A stretch of DNA of 64,000 nt from Monocercomonoides exilis (Eukaryota; Preaxostyla; Oxymonadida; Polymastigidae), in assembly GCA_001643675.2 (NCBI GenBank), contig LSRY02000028.1:558001-622000 (forward strand). Reading direction: 5' to 3'. Positions 45,707-57,794 of the stretch are shown here, piece by piece. The notes under the pieces were generated by a model. That model saw only the letters and a list, made by a program, of their open reading frames with translations. It made no database searches and was not told the origin of the DNA. A program made the position numbers and the translations under genes. Every line of letters starts with the position of its first letter. Within the stretch, counting starts at the first letter, position 1.

Positions 45707-46574
45707 AAAGCCTTTGCGACAACTCATTTTTTTAATTATTGTGTCGGTCGAATAAGTTTTTCGTTGTCGAATTGCTAAATTTCTCAATTATTATCCAAAA
45801 AGTGTGCAATCATCGTTTTTATTACAAACTTTATCAATTTTATTGAATTCCTAACAATTAATTGGTGTTAATTTTTAATTCAAATAAAAGAAGATTAAAA
45901 AATAATCGAAAAAATTTATAATTCATTTGATCGAAAGACATTCGTTGGAGATCCGATTTGTTAGCTTTGTTTTGATGCGCCAAATTAGAAAATTAGTTCA
46001 ATTTCCTTATAAGAAAAGTTTGATCCAAAATTTTGCACTCTTAACTTTGTATATTTTCATTTTTATTGTTAATTAATTAATGAAACGATATTGTTTGTTC
46101 ATGTGCATTTATTTCATTATCTCTTGTTTCACAATTATGATGTTATTGCTTGATATGCAATATCTGCATATAAGACATAAATAAGAAAGCAATCAATGAA
46201 GAGATCCAAAAATTTTTGTTTTTTAAAAAACACATTGTTCAGAACAAGTTTGAGGCAATTTTTCTTTTATCCAAGATAATTTTTATAAGATGATTATATT
46301 TTATTGTTCTTATTCTTTTTTTTCAACAAACAAAATCAGATAATATATAAAATCGTTAATTTCAACAATAGAATTGGTTATTAAAACAGCAGTTAATTGG
46401 AACCTTGCATTCGAACTTTTGACATTCAGAAGTTCAAATTGAAGATTACTTGTCAAATATTTGTTTTTTTAGAATGTTTTTTATTTTGTTTGTTTATTTT
46501 TGATGCTTTTTGTAACAAAGAAAAATAATATTCTTTAAAAGTTAATGATTAAATAAGCCCTTTGTCCGATAAGT

Positions 46575-46735
46575 TGCTTCTTCTTCTTCTTCTTCTTCTT
46601 CTTCTTCTTCTTCTTCTTCTTCTTCTTTCTTCTTCTTCTTCTTCTTCTTCTTCTTCTTCTTCTTCTTTTCTTTTCTTTTCTTTTCTTTTCTTTTTTCTTT
46701 TCTTTCTTTCTTTCTTTCTTTTCTTTTTTTTTTTT
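46575..46735. repeat. Compound (TTC)n (TTTTC)n (TTTC)n microsatellite
   Basis: About 30 TTC triplets in two blocks, then TTTTC pentamers, TTTC tetramers and a T-run. Hydrophobic or Ser/Lys ORFs over it are artefacts. Confidence 0.95.
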
Positions 46736-46839
46736 TGCGAAAATCACACACTTGAAACAAATGTTGGAGTTGTGAAATATAAAAATTATAATTAACATTG
46801 GTTGTATCTCTTATAAAAATGTTTTGAGCTGGTTTATAA

Positions 46840-48101
46840 ATCTGATAGAGGAATTCAGAAAAACAGGAAGAGATTGTGAATGACAACGTCAGATAAGATC
46901 CGAAGGTTTTTGAGATGGTGAAGATGGAGATGTCGCTAGAGGAGCAGTGGAGAAGAGCAGAAAGAGAGGCAGAGAAGAAGAACGAAGAGAGGATGAAGAA
47001 GAGAATATATGATACGAACATGCAACACTCTGAGTCTTCAGAGCATCTTCTATCTGAGAGTGGATCAACTGAACACATCCTTGGAAAAGACTCAGACAAG
47101 ATTCCCGATTGGGCACTGGAGAAAGATGAAGATGACGACAAAGAAGAAGAGACAAGAAAAAGAACACAATCGCCATCAATTTCTTCAACTTGTTCAACTG
47201 ATTCAGATTCAACATTTGTTCGATCAGAAAGCCTGTGCCCCACCACCTCATCGATGTCAAACTTGGTGGATGCAATGGCGTGCTCATCCCCTCATGAGAA
47301 GCTGATTGTGGACTTGAGGGATTCGCTGTTCATGCTGCTTCATGGAAGGAATGAGAAAAAAGAGATGGCGATAGGCACTCTGCAAGAGAGGGAGCAGACA
47401 GCTGCTCAGATCCTGTTCTGGGTGGCCAATCTTGCTCTCCATTCCTTTGACGAAATGGAAAATACTCTTTCTTCTCTTGACAATCTCAGTCCGCATATTG
47501 TGTTGTTCTCTGAACACATGGTTATCTGCATTGCCCTCCACTCCGACTGCTCCTCAGACTCGGATTCATCATCCATCTCTTCATCAACTGTTGTAACATC
47601 TGCCAGTGAGGATGACGATGACGATGATTCCCTGCCCTCATCTGCGTTTGAGGATGAGGATGACTTCAAAAAAGAATGCCTGAGATGGAAGGCACCAGAG
47701 CTGCTGATCAACAAATCATGGGGGCAACAAAGAAGTCGGTGGTGTTCTCGATCGGGATGATGTTGTGGGAGTGTTTATCGCTGAGTGTTCCATTCGGAGA
47801 CTATGAGGCAGAGGTGGCGGGGCAGAAAATTGTGAATGGAGAGAGACCAAGTGTTGAAGCCATTGGCGAGAGCAGCTTGAAGGGTTGTGTGATGTCAAGT
47901 TTTGCGACTTGCCCGTCAGCGAGGCCAACACTCATCAATGCCAAAAGAGTGTTTATTGAGCGCTTTCCTGCAGATGCTGTTGTGCTCACAATGTCAGATG
48001 CAGTTTGTGAAAGTGATAAAAGAAGAATGAAAGAGAAAGAAGTTAATTTTGAAAGAGGAGTGAAAACTATTCGAGATGAATATATTTCATATTTTAGGTA
48101 G
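46840..48101 (+). pseudogene. Pseudokinase C-terminal region of surface-protein family (frameshifted)
   Basis: From 46915 the frame reads MEMSLEEQWRRAEREAEKK ... SEHLLSESGSTEHILGKDSD, TTSSMSNLVDAMACSSPHEK, REQTAAQILFWVANLALHSFDEMENTL, then CLRWKAPELL. One base is missing at about 47718: the kinase-like tail continues in the next frame (MGATKKSVVFSIGMMLWECL, PFGDYEAEVAGQKI, RPTLINAKRVFIERFP). Upstream, an in-frame TAA near 46893 interrupts the juxtamembrane region, and the transmembrane and extracellular parts are absent. APE-like APELL and the SIGMMLWECL helix match kinase subdomains VIII-IX, but HRD and DFG are not visible, so even intact it would be a pseudokinase. Family placement in oxymonads is recollection. 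Confidence 0.75.
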
Positions 48102-48699
48102 CAAAGAGTTTTGTGCGGAGGAGAAGAAAAAATTGAGAAGAAGTTGAAACTTAAAAAAAAGAGGCAAAACAAATGAAAAACACATATGGCGAAATTTTTT
48201 TGAAAAGTGACATCAGATCAAAAATCTGACCCATGGAAGTTATTCTTTTATCATTCCGTTTCCATAATTCAAATGAAAAAAGGTAACTTTTGCCATAGTG
48301 TTTGTTGGTTCATTGCAAACTTCTTTGTGAGAAAAAAAAATTTGAAACAAAAAATAATATATCCTATATTTTGATCAAAATAAATATTTTTGTTATTCAA
48401 TGAAAAAGGGTTTTTCTTGATTAAACTGTTTTGCAATTGTTGATTCATGAAATTTTCATAGTATGTTTCGATTATTTTTTGAGAATGTTTTATCGATAAT
48501 CAGAATTCTTGTATTGTTTAAAATGGGAATTTTTCATTGCTCATAATGAACATCAATATTTCATAGAAGCTAATACAACTTGTTCAAGTCCAAATAAACA
48601 AAATTATTTACAAAATTGATGGTTTGTGATTTGTTTGTTCATTTATGTTAATAAAATTTTAAATTTATTTAAATTAACTATTTTGTTGCAATATTCCCA

Positions 48700-50510
48700 A
48701 TAATGCAAACTAAGCCTCCATTCAGCGCTGCCCTGTTATCTTTGCGACGTCTGCAAATGTCAGGATTGGATGTCTCGACTTCCTCTTCGACCCATCTTTT
48801 TCGCACACGGGCAGTGCTGTTGTGTGCCACACCGATGGCCACATTTTTCTCTTCTTTGTTCATTTTGCTTCCTCTTCCATTTTGTCAACCACAGAGCAAG
48901 CTGAACATCCAGCATTCCTCAACTACTCTTTGCTAGCCATCGAGAATGGCCACTTGATTGTCGATAACAGCTACGTCAAACGCCTCGCGTTCGCTCTCCC
49001 GCGTTTCCTTCTCTCCGCTGTCGACCGCATCTCCTTCGCAGAAATAAACTTTCAGCGCCTCCAGATGTCGGTTAGCGCCTTCGAGTTCCTCAAGTGCCAG
49101 AGCGCCTCGGCACACATTGTGGCAGCCGAGCATCAAGTTTTTTTGTAGGGCAGCATCCTCTGCCTCCCCTCCACAGCCGAAGAATATTTTGCCTTTTCCG
49201 GTTCATCTTTCCCAACTGAACAAACACAGGTGCCAGCGCATCATTCGGCTCGTCTGTACTTTTTGTGTCTTCTCCATCTGAGTACATTTCCCCGAACAAT
49301 TGCAACTACATGCAACGTGATCCATCCTCTGTCAGCGAATCAAAAGAACAGACACTCCAAGGAAGTTATGTGAGTGTAAGGAATGCACCCTAACTCTCGC
49401 TTATCGCGTGATTTATTGAGAGAGCTCACATAGAATGCTCTGCAATATAAACGGAGACAGCTGAGACAGCATCTCCTCTTTCATTTGTACAACACAATAG
49501 CAGCTGTCAGCGATCTCACCGTGGCAAACGCATCAGATGAGCGTTGTCTGTCTCTGGAGGTGCTGTCCGCATCGACGATGCAAAGTTTGTGGGCAACGGC
49601 CCCTCTACCCGTAGCAGCCTTTCGGTCAGCAGCTATCCGTCAGCCCGCAGGAACATCGCCTGCTCCGATGGGGTGTCGCTGATCGAAGAGAGTTTGAAAG
49701 AGGAAGACAATGCGAAAGATAACACCTCTCTGTGGATGCTGGACAGCAAATACACGCTTACCTGCATCCCCCGCCAGAGGCAATCTCTCTTCTTTATCCC
49801 AACACTCCATTCTGCCTAAGAGGTGAAAAATGAAACAAAGAGCGAGTTCACAATCACATTCTAGTTGGAGTATTTTATCCTGCAATTTGTCATTCCGGCT
49901 GTAAACAACCATCGAAACAGAGGTTTTGCTGAATCTGTTGGAGTTAGATGCGAAAGGGATTGTCTAGGAAAAAGAGACCTTTGAGATAATGCAAGGGAGC
50001 ATTTTTCGAGAGGCGTTAGCGGAGGCAAAGGCGTATGCGTGTCTGCTCTTTAGAAATGCTGATGCTCCCTCGGCCACAGAGCCTTTCATTCTGAAGAACA
50101 CAAGAGAGGTGAAAACAAATGGAGATGGGAAACTTGTACAAGGAGGAAAAGAAGGAAAATCTTATTGATTGTTAATTGTGATCGCTTGTTCGGTTTTCAT
50201 AATGTTGCTATCTATAATTGTTGTTCGATGGAGAAAGGCAAAGAATGAAGCAAAAAAATACAAGGAGATCGTTGATGATAACATCAAAAAGGATCCGAAT
50301 GCGTTTGAGATAGTGACGATGGAGATGTCGCCTGAGGAGCAGTGGAGAAGAGCAGAAAAGGAAGATGAGAAGAAAAATGAAGAGAGGTTCAAGAAGAGGG
50401 TGTATGAGACGAATATGGAACATTCAGAGTCATCAGAGCGCCTTCTTTCTGAGAGTGGTTCAACTGAATACATCCTGGGGATAGATTCATACAAGATTCC
50501 AAAATGTTAG
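48700..50510 (+). pseudogene. Pectin-lyase-like surface protein pseudogene with transmembrane stem
   Basis: Remnants follow in family order but in changing frames. FLFDPSFSHTGSAVV and YSLLAIENGHLIVDNSYVKRLAFALP (to 49148) are beta-helix rungs. LSVSGGAVRIDDAKFVGNG and SSYPSARRNIACSDG (49544-49819) form the C-terminal ectodomain motif. ALAEAKAYACLLFRNADAPS (about 49990-50050) follows, then a transmembrane helix (LLIVIACSVFIMLLSIIVVRW, 50169-50231) and the cytosolic stem VTMEMSPEEQWRRAEKEDEKK, ending IPKC-TAG at 50508-50510. TGA at 50166-50168 lies directly before the helix. The kinase-like region is absent. Multiple stops make it non-functional. Confidence 0.7.
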
Positions 50511-52400
50511 GTGGAAAAACAGAAATAAGAAAAAGAAGAAGAAGAAGAATTAACTCTGAGCGAAGTTTTCAGAAGAGTAGCTTCAAACCGTTGGTATGAA
50601 TATGAGTCATCAAAAGACGAGAAGGAAAGAAAAAATATTTTGAAGATTCAATTTGGTAGAATTGTTCATTTTTGGAAAGCACTCTGTATCACGCGGACAA
50701 CGATTATAGTCATCGTCACCAGATAATTCAGTCAGATCCAATTCCCACTCTCGCAAATCAGTCTCAAAAACCTCAAATGCATCGATTCCATCCAGAATCT
50801 GCCCTTTTCTTTTCCCTTCATCTTCTCTCTCTCTCTCTTTCTCTTTCTCTTTCTCTTTCTCTTTCTCTTTCTTTTTCTCTTTCTTTTTCTCTTTCTCTCT
50901 TCTCCATCAACTCTTTCAGTTCTTCTTTTACATCATCAATGTCAAACAAAGAAAACGACATCCTGCCAACAACTTTATCTTTTTCGGAGAGTGCAACATT
51001 CAAACTGGAAAAGATGAGAATGAAGAAGAAAAAGAAAAAATGAATACAGAAGATGAAATTGTACAGAAGCTCAAGCAAAATCCAGGCACAACGTCATAAT
51101 TAAAAGATGTCAAACACCATTTAGAAATGACAGAAGTTAGTAAAGAGAAAATAATCCTCGAATTTCTCTGCAACCAGCTCGCATTCAGTCTTTATTCGGA
51201 GCATTTTTATGTGTATCTACCAATCTGAAGCATAAAGTCGAAGCAATCGAGAAGCAGAAAGCAATGGAGTGAGTGATGTTGAATTAGCTGCTCCATGCTT
51301 TTATATCTCATTCACTCCACATAGCAACCGCAAGCAATTCACTTTCAGGCACTGCATCGGGCTTGTCGTTCTCACTTCAACTACTGCTGGCTACCCTGCA
51401 CTACTAGCTCCTCAATTATTACAGAAGGAGACATGCGCACACTTTTCGAAAGTGGAACAATAAAAAGAGGTGTGCGAAGTTGGCGAGGAGGATAGAGGCG
51501 ATGACATGGATGGAGTGGAAGATGAAGAATGAAAAAATGATAACTAACTTGAGCATGGTCTCAAGCTTTAACAAAAGCTGGAAAAGCCCTCTTGCAAGCT
51601 GCAATGCACACAACATCAGCTGTGTTCAGTGTAGACACTGAAGAAAATGTCATTCAATCTCACTTAACGTGATTTTGTTAACTCACTCTTCTGAAGTCAT
51701 TGAAGATAAACCATCTAAACATCTTTCATATAAAGAAGACCTCACAAAAAAAAATTGCAGAATAAAAATAAAAGAGAAGACGAACATTTCGATAAACTTT
51801 CAGAAGTGCACTCCACAGAGGGAACAACCTGAAGGAAAATATACAAGACGATTATCAGACTCTCGTCAAACACGCTTTAAGCACATTATGAGGCTTCTTC
51901 TGCAAAATCCGTTTTTTTGTCTATCCCTTCATCTGCGACGTTTGCTGCTTCTTCGTCAAGAGATTCTTCTTCTTCTATATTTCTCACATTTTATTTGAAA
52001 TCTGTTAAAAGAAGATAACATATTCTAAGATTAATAAAATGTTTGTTTCGCTCGACAAGTACATTAAAAGAAAACGAAGGCAATAATAAACAAAAAATGG
52101 AAGATGAAACAGGTTAATGGACAGAGCGGAAGCAAGCGTCGAAGAAAAAGAAAGTGCATTTCAAAAGAAAATAGAGATAATTAGAATTAAAGAGATAGAA
52201 GAAAAGGAAAAAATAATAAAAAGACTTATTTGATGATTATAATATTGCCGATGAAAATATGGTCGGAGAAATCTAAGGATCGATCAAGCCAAATGCAGAC
52301 TCAAATGACAGCAACATGTTATTAATTGCCATCACCATCTCACTCGAAACCTATTAGTGCTGTGTTGAAAAAGCATATACATATGATACATGACAAGATT
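50511..52400. other. Degenerate region with (CTTTCT)n repeat, no recognisable gene
   Basis: GC-mixed sequence with broken ORFs on both strands, probably further remains of host genes inside the 17-kb element. A CTTTCT/CTCTCT repeat lies at 50822-50895. I recognise no domain. Confidence 0.45.
50822..50895. repeat. (CTCTTT)n hexanucleotide-type repeat
   Basis: Runs of CT dinucleotides then repeated CTTTCT units. It gives Ser/Leu ORFs on the plus strand and Glu/Arg/Lys ORFs on the minus strand, none credible. Confidence 0.9.
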
Positions 52401-55400
52401 TAGACTCCTCCTCCCTCCCTCTGTTGTGCCATCTCCTTGTGAAACTGCATCACTTGCTGCCCATCCTCCAGTGGCAGCCCAAAGCGGATCGCCCTTTCCA
52501 CCTCGTTCTACACAACTGTAGCTCCACTAGCTCCACAACCAGCCGCACCATCCACAATAGCGCCCGCCGCCCTTCTTTCTTCCCCACCGCAGGCTGCACA
52601 CTCTCCACACTCCACCTCAGCACAACCCTTTCCCACATCCCAGCCGACACCAACGAAAGCGCCCGCATCTATTCGTCAGGTGTTTGCTTCCGCAGTGCAA
52701 AGTGACAGCTCACAGTCTTTTCAACCGCAACATTCTTAGACTATGATAGAGGCTCTCGTCGGTAAGCAGCATCGCACACGTCCGGCTGCCGCTGGTACAG
52801 CTTGATAAAGTCGTTTTCCTCATATTCCCACAGCACCGACACTTAATATGGCAGACAGCATCAAAACATCCGGCACGTGTCTTAGAAGATCCTCAGGGAC
52901 AGCGCTAATAGTGTCTGCGGATTGTACATGCAGAAGAGACTCCACTTCATCGTTCGAATTGCCTCAACAAGCCACACACATTGACGATGATGTTGCTGAA
53001 GATGATGAAATCAGTGGATCTTCACTGCATATCGCATCTGACTGCGCATTCATCGCCTCTTTCAACCTCGCAGCTTCTTCATTAGAAGTTCAGCTACAAT
53101 CCAAGAAACACATACGCTTCTGCCTCCCCCTTATCCGACTTAATCTCTTCCAACTCCCCAAGAAACAACTTTATCTTCTTGCCCAATTCCCCTTCAAACA
53201 CAATATTGATACACATCCGACACATCCGTAACGACATAGTCAAGAAGTCCTCTTTCTCTTTCATCAGCAACTGCTGCTGCTCACCTTCAAACAGCACCGT
53301 GTTGCAGTACAGGAAGTCATACAGCTCACATCCAGGAAACTCCTCCGGCACATACCACTTAACAGCCGCACCTCCGCAAATTTTTTTCGGAACAGTTCCA
53401 CCACGAAGATCATCTTCAACAGCACTACCTCCTTCTTCTATTTCTCCGAGCACTTCTCCCACAGCCGCATACACAAAAAATCTCCAAAACAACTGACTTG
53501 GAAGCACCCCATCTTCCAACCCAGCGCTGCCATCGCTCAAATCTGCTAATATCTTCTCCATATATTCTCTGGATCGTTGACAGCGTCCACGCCAGCTTCT
53601 ATCGCAGTCCTGTCTTTAGCTACTGCTGACTCCGCTGAATCGGAATAGACGACTAATATATGTGCGACATCCGAAGAACATAAACCATTTCGTACGCCAC
53701 TTGCCCCAACACACCTGACACCGTGCTCATCAGCCGCTTCATCTCTGTCTTCCCATTTGGCAAAGGCTCCCCGCCTGCCACAGACAACACTGCCCCAGAT
53801 CCACTAAAATGCTCAGCAGATCGCTCCGACTCTTCTCGGTCTCTGTTGTCTGTTGTCTGCTCAAGAAGCATGTACAGCCGCTGCACAATTATCGCCTTCC
53901 CCACACATTTTTCTTCACAATTTGGAACAACAGCTAGCATCCAGTCCTTTCACTCTTTCGTTAGATCTTCACACTGCGATAGAGGAAACCCATGCGGCGC
54001 GCTCTCATCTATTTCTTCTCCCTTTTCACCTTCCTCAGCTTCATCGTATTTTCCGACTCAACTTTTGTTCTTCCTTCTCCTCGCCACATCCTTCTTCTTC
54101 TCATCTTTCTCCTCTGCCCCGCATTTATTGCCACCTCCAAATTCCCCAAGCCCAACCTGCTTCTCGAGCTCATTCACCTACCCAACCAGGCGCGGTACTG
54201 TCTCTTCATACGACAAATTAATTTTCTTCTAATCCTGCTTCTTTTGCGCAAGCGCTGTGTGCCGCTTCTCAATCACCTCCTTGAACAGCGCCTTCTGCTC
54301 GCTTAACGTCTGCTACTGCACTTTCAACTGCGCCATCAGCATATTCGTTTCCTTTTCCATCTTGTTCATCTTCTGCTGCACCGTTGCATCTGCTTTTCCA
54401 CCACCGCCTCCATCACCGCTGTTTATTTTTCTCGCAACACTCGCCTCACTCCCCACTTTTGCAACAACCCCCTTCCCATTCAGATCTGGTCCAAGCATCA
54501 CAGCACTTCCATTTTTGTTGATCTCTGTTAACTTCTCCCGTCACTTTTCATGCAGCCCCAACGGCTGAATCAACAAAGCCAAAGATGGAACCACCCGCCA
54601 TACGCACAAATTAATGAAGGAGATGTATCAATTGTAACCCCCGACCAGCCAGTTTTCACTTGCCATCCATACTCACCACTTCGCTTTGAAGAGAACAGCC
54701 TTTCTTCTCCTTCTCAATCCTTACACCAATCAGCCCCGCCTTCTTCTTCGTGGCCACCAACTGTCACTTCACCTCCTTTGCCTCCTTCACCTCCTTACTT
54801 CTGAGTTAGACTTCTCATTCAGCTGCAGAATCTTCCTCTCCTGCATCTATATGATCTTATCCTTCCCTGCAGAATACTTCTTCTTTATCTCCTGCTTCAC
54901 CTTTTCATGTTTTTCCTTTTTATTCATCTTCTTCTCCACAGTCAACTTCTTTTCCTTCTTTTTTTTCTTTTTCTTTTGCTTCCTCTGCTTCTTCGCGCTT
55001 CTCCAGTACTGCCAGCGCAATCGCTGCTGAAGACAGAACCATATCCTCCATCCTCAGCCCCACCACCGACAGTCCGTTCTCAACAATCTCTCCCATATCA
55101 CACACTTCAACCCCTCGCCCCATCACTTCGTCGTCCAGCTTCACCACCACACGCCTCGACTGTTGCGATCACCATATTTGTAGTGAAGGGTCAAACAGAT
55201 CGCAGATCGACGGGAATGCTGTTCACATTCTTCGCATCAAAGATCCGCTTGCTCCCCAACTTCGTGCTCACAGACTCTGCAAGCTACGGAAGAGGTGCCA
55301 CCAGCTGAACCGAAAGCATCGACAAAAGCGCCACATCGTACGCACACACACAACACCTCCATTCAGCAGAGCCAGCTGCGTCACACCACAATATATCCAC

Positions 55401-55731
55401 GCAGCGTCTGCAGCGCACACGGCAACGATTTCTTTTGATTTGCACACACCTCACATTCTTCTGATTCAACAATCCGCAGCCGACTTTCGATGTTATCCAT
55501 CGTTGTTGTTGAAGTGATAAATGACGCCTCCGCCTTTGAATCATCCGAAGGGTCAATCGCAGGCGCTGATGATGAAGATGAAGATGAAGATGACTTTTCA
55601 TTTTCTGTCATTTTCTTCTCTTCGCTTCTCCACCTCCGGAATGGAGAAGTTGATCGGCGTACTGCATTAGAAGAAGACGAAGAAGATGAAAACTCTGAGA
55701 GAAGAGACGACTGATGCGCTGCCACGGCCAC
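52400..55731 (-). pseudogene. Large reverse-strand pseudogene, Ser-rich start, helical body
   Basis: Reading down from 55731: MAVAAHQSSLLSEFSSS, a Ser tract, APAIDPSDDSKAEASF, MDNIESRLRIVESEECEVC, then in changing frames FGSAGGTS-like, VCEHEVG-like pieces and RGVEVCDMGEIVENGLSVVGLR (near 55060), TVSGVLGQVAYEMV (near 53690), and an ORF at 53561-53094 with ELYDFLYCNTVLFEGEQQQLL and MCINIVFEGELGKKIK. Many frameshifts and stops separate the pieces. GC content is visibly higher than in the surroundings, as in coding DNA of this genome. I do not recognise the function. It may be an ARM-repeat-like family. Confidence 0.5.
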
Positions 55732-55736
55732 AAGAA

Positions 55737-56985
55737 ATATAATGAGACATCTCCAAATGCATCAGCCAAAAGAACCGCAGGCTATTTAAATACAACATCC
55801 ACATTCTTATCAGAATGGGATACCGGAAAAGAAAATCTGCTTTTTTCGTGTTATTTGAAAAGAATGAAGCGGAATATGTCTCAACGACGTATGGAGACGA
55901 AATGAAAATGAGAAGAAAACAAGTTGTTTGATTCAAACTTTATGAATCTTTAAATGAGAAGAGATTGCATTTTTGAGTTTGTAATAAATAAAGATATATT
56001 TTGAAAATTAACATTTTGTGCTGCATTTCAAAATGATAACATTTATTATTGCTCAATGTTTGCACCTTTTTGAACATTTTTCGAATACAACGAGTCTATT
56101 TTTGACAAATTTTTAATGATTGACAATTTCTTAAAAAATTCTATTATTCAAGCAAATTAAACTTTTTTTGTCTTTTACAAAGGAAAATAACAAAAAACTA
56201 AGTTAATATCCATAAATTCAGAATGAATATTCGAACAGATGAAATGAAAATGAAGAAATAAAAGCATGAAACTCATATGATACAAACAGCCTGAAAGCAA
56301 TCGCTTACTTGAATGTATTACAATATAAAGTTAAAAATGCATATGATATCAACAAATATGTATCTTATTTTTTTTATAAAAAGCTAAATAAATTACAACA
56401 AATCACATTTATCAAACTTAAATGGGAACGGAATGATCAAAATATATTGATCATTTATGATCTTTTGTGGGACAAAATTAAAGTCAAGGAACTTTTCAAA
56501 AAAATTTAGCCATATTATCTTTTAAGAATCTTGTAAAGTGTCAACGAGAACTTTTTATTGATGATTTTGTGATATTTCAGTTTTGAAATGCTATTTCAAA
56601 TGAATTTATCTATCAATCAAAATTAAGATTGATTTATTCAGGATTGAAATGACATTTTAATCACAATTAACTTTTTATTTTTCAACGAATGGTTGTTGCC
56701 ATCGATGAAAATCAAATTTAAAGTCACATAAAAAAGAGAATGAAGAAATTACTTGTTTAATTCGTTTTTTTCTTATCAACGATTTGAGGAAAATTGCAGC
56801 TTGTTTCCAAAGGTCAACATTTAATAATTTTTTATCGTTGTTTCAATTGACGTTCAGAGTATATTCTTTTAGATAATTTAAGCTAAAATAATTATCAGTG
56901 TTTCAAAAAACAGAAATATTAAAAAAAAAAAACAAATTTATCAATTGTTTTGAATTTATGTAGTAAAATGAAATAATGAAAACTT
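55737..56985. other. AT-rich region between pseudogene and hAT transposase
   Basis: About 1.2 kb with no motif-bearing ORF. It would be the transposase 3' side if the hAT element were of ordinary size, but I found no CTTTGCGACA end here. Confidence 0.5.
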
Positions 56986-57794
56986 TCAAAGAAGAAGCAA
57001 AGAATTCAGCATTTCCAATGAAAGTGAGTGTCTTCTATCCCCCACGATACGACGAAGCCTTGAAAATAGTCGCTCGCAAGAAGTGTCGCTGCAGGGGAAA
57101 GTTATTAAAGCGAAACAAATGTTTGAAAAAATTGAGTGAAAATGATCAAGTTTACTAATTTCAGAGTATAAAACAAAACAATTATCAAGCACAACAGACT
57201 GATGACAGTCAAAAATAAAAGAAGAATACAAAGCTTCCACATGTTCCCTAACTTCCTTGTTTTGGTTAGAAAGAACATTTGACGCATATTGATGAAATCC
57301 ACTTTTCATTCTTATAAACCAATCCATCTTTATTGTTTCGATAATGCTTCTAATTGTCATTTGTTTCTGATCCATATTTTTCAGTTTACCAAATTCAATA
57401 AATTCACTTGAGCCAATAAATCGAAGATCATCGTCATTTTCAGAATTGTCTGAGGATTCGTCATCATCATTGATTTCAGCAACTTCGCTTCTTTCTTTGC
57501 TCCTTATTTCATTGATTTCTTTTTCACTTTCTTTTCTTGTGAAATATTTATTGGTCTCTTTCTGGAAAGATAAAGACGAATCAAAAGTGTCAGGAAATTC
57601 GTCTTCTTCAGAATCTCTTTCAGCTTGTGATAATCCAAAAATATCCAGGTCTTCCTCATCAATTTCATCTTGATCCATTCAAGAAAATTCATAAATTTTT
57701 AACTAAGAATTTTCTGATATTATTTTGAGTAACTGAATAATGTGCGTATCATCTGGATTCTCGCTATCCATTTTTGGAACAGTGATTGTTATAT

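Noticed and set aside
46535-47246. Reverse-strand 234-aa ORF with poly-Lys/Glu tail
   Set aside because: It is the antisense shadow of the pseudokinase gene running into a microsatellite.
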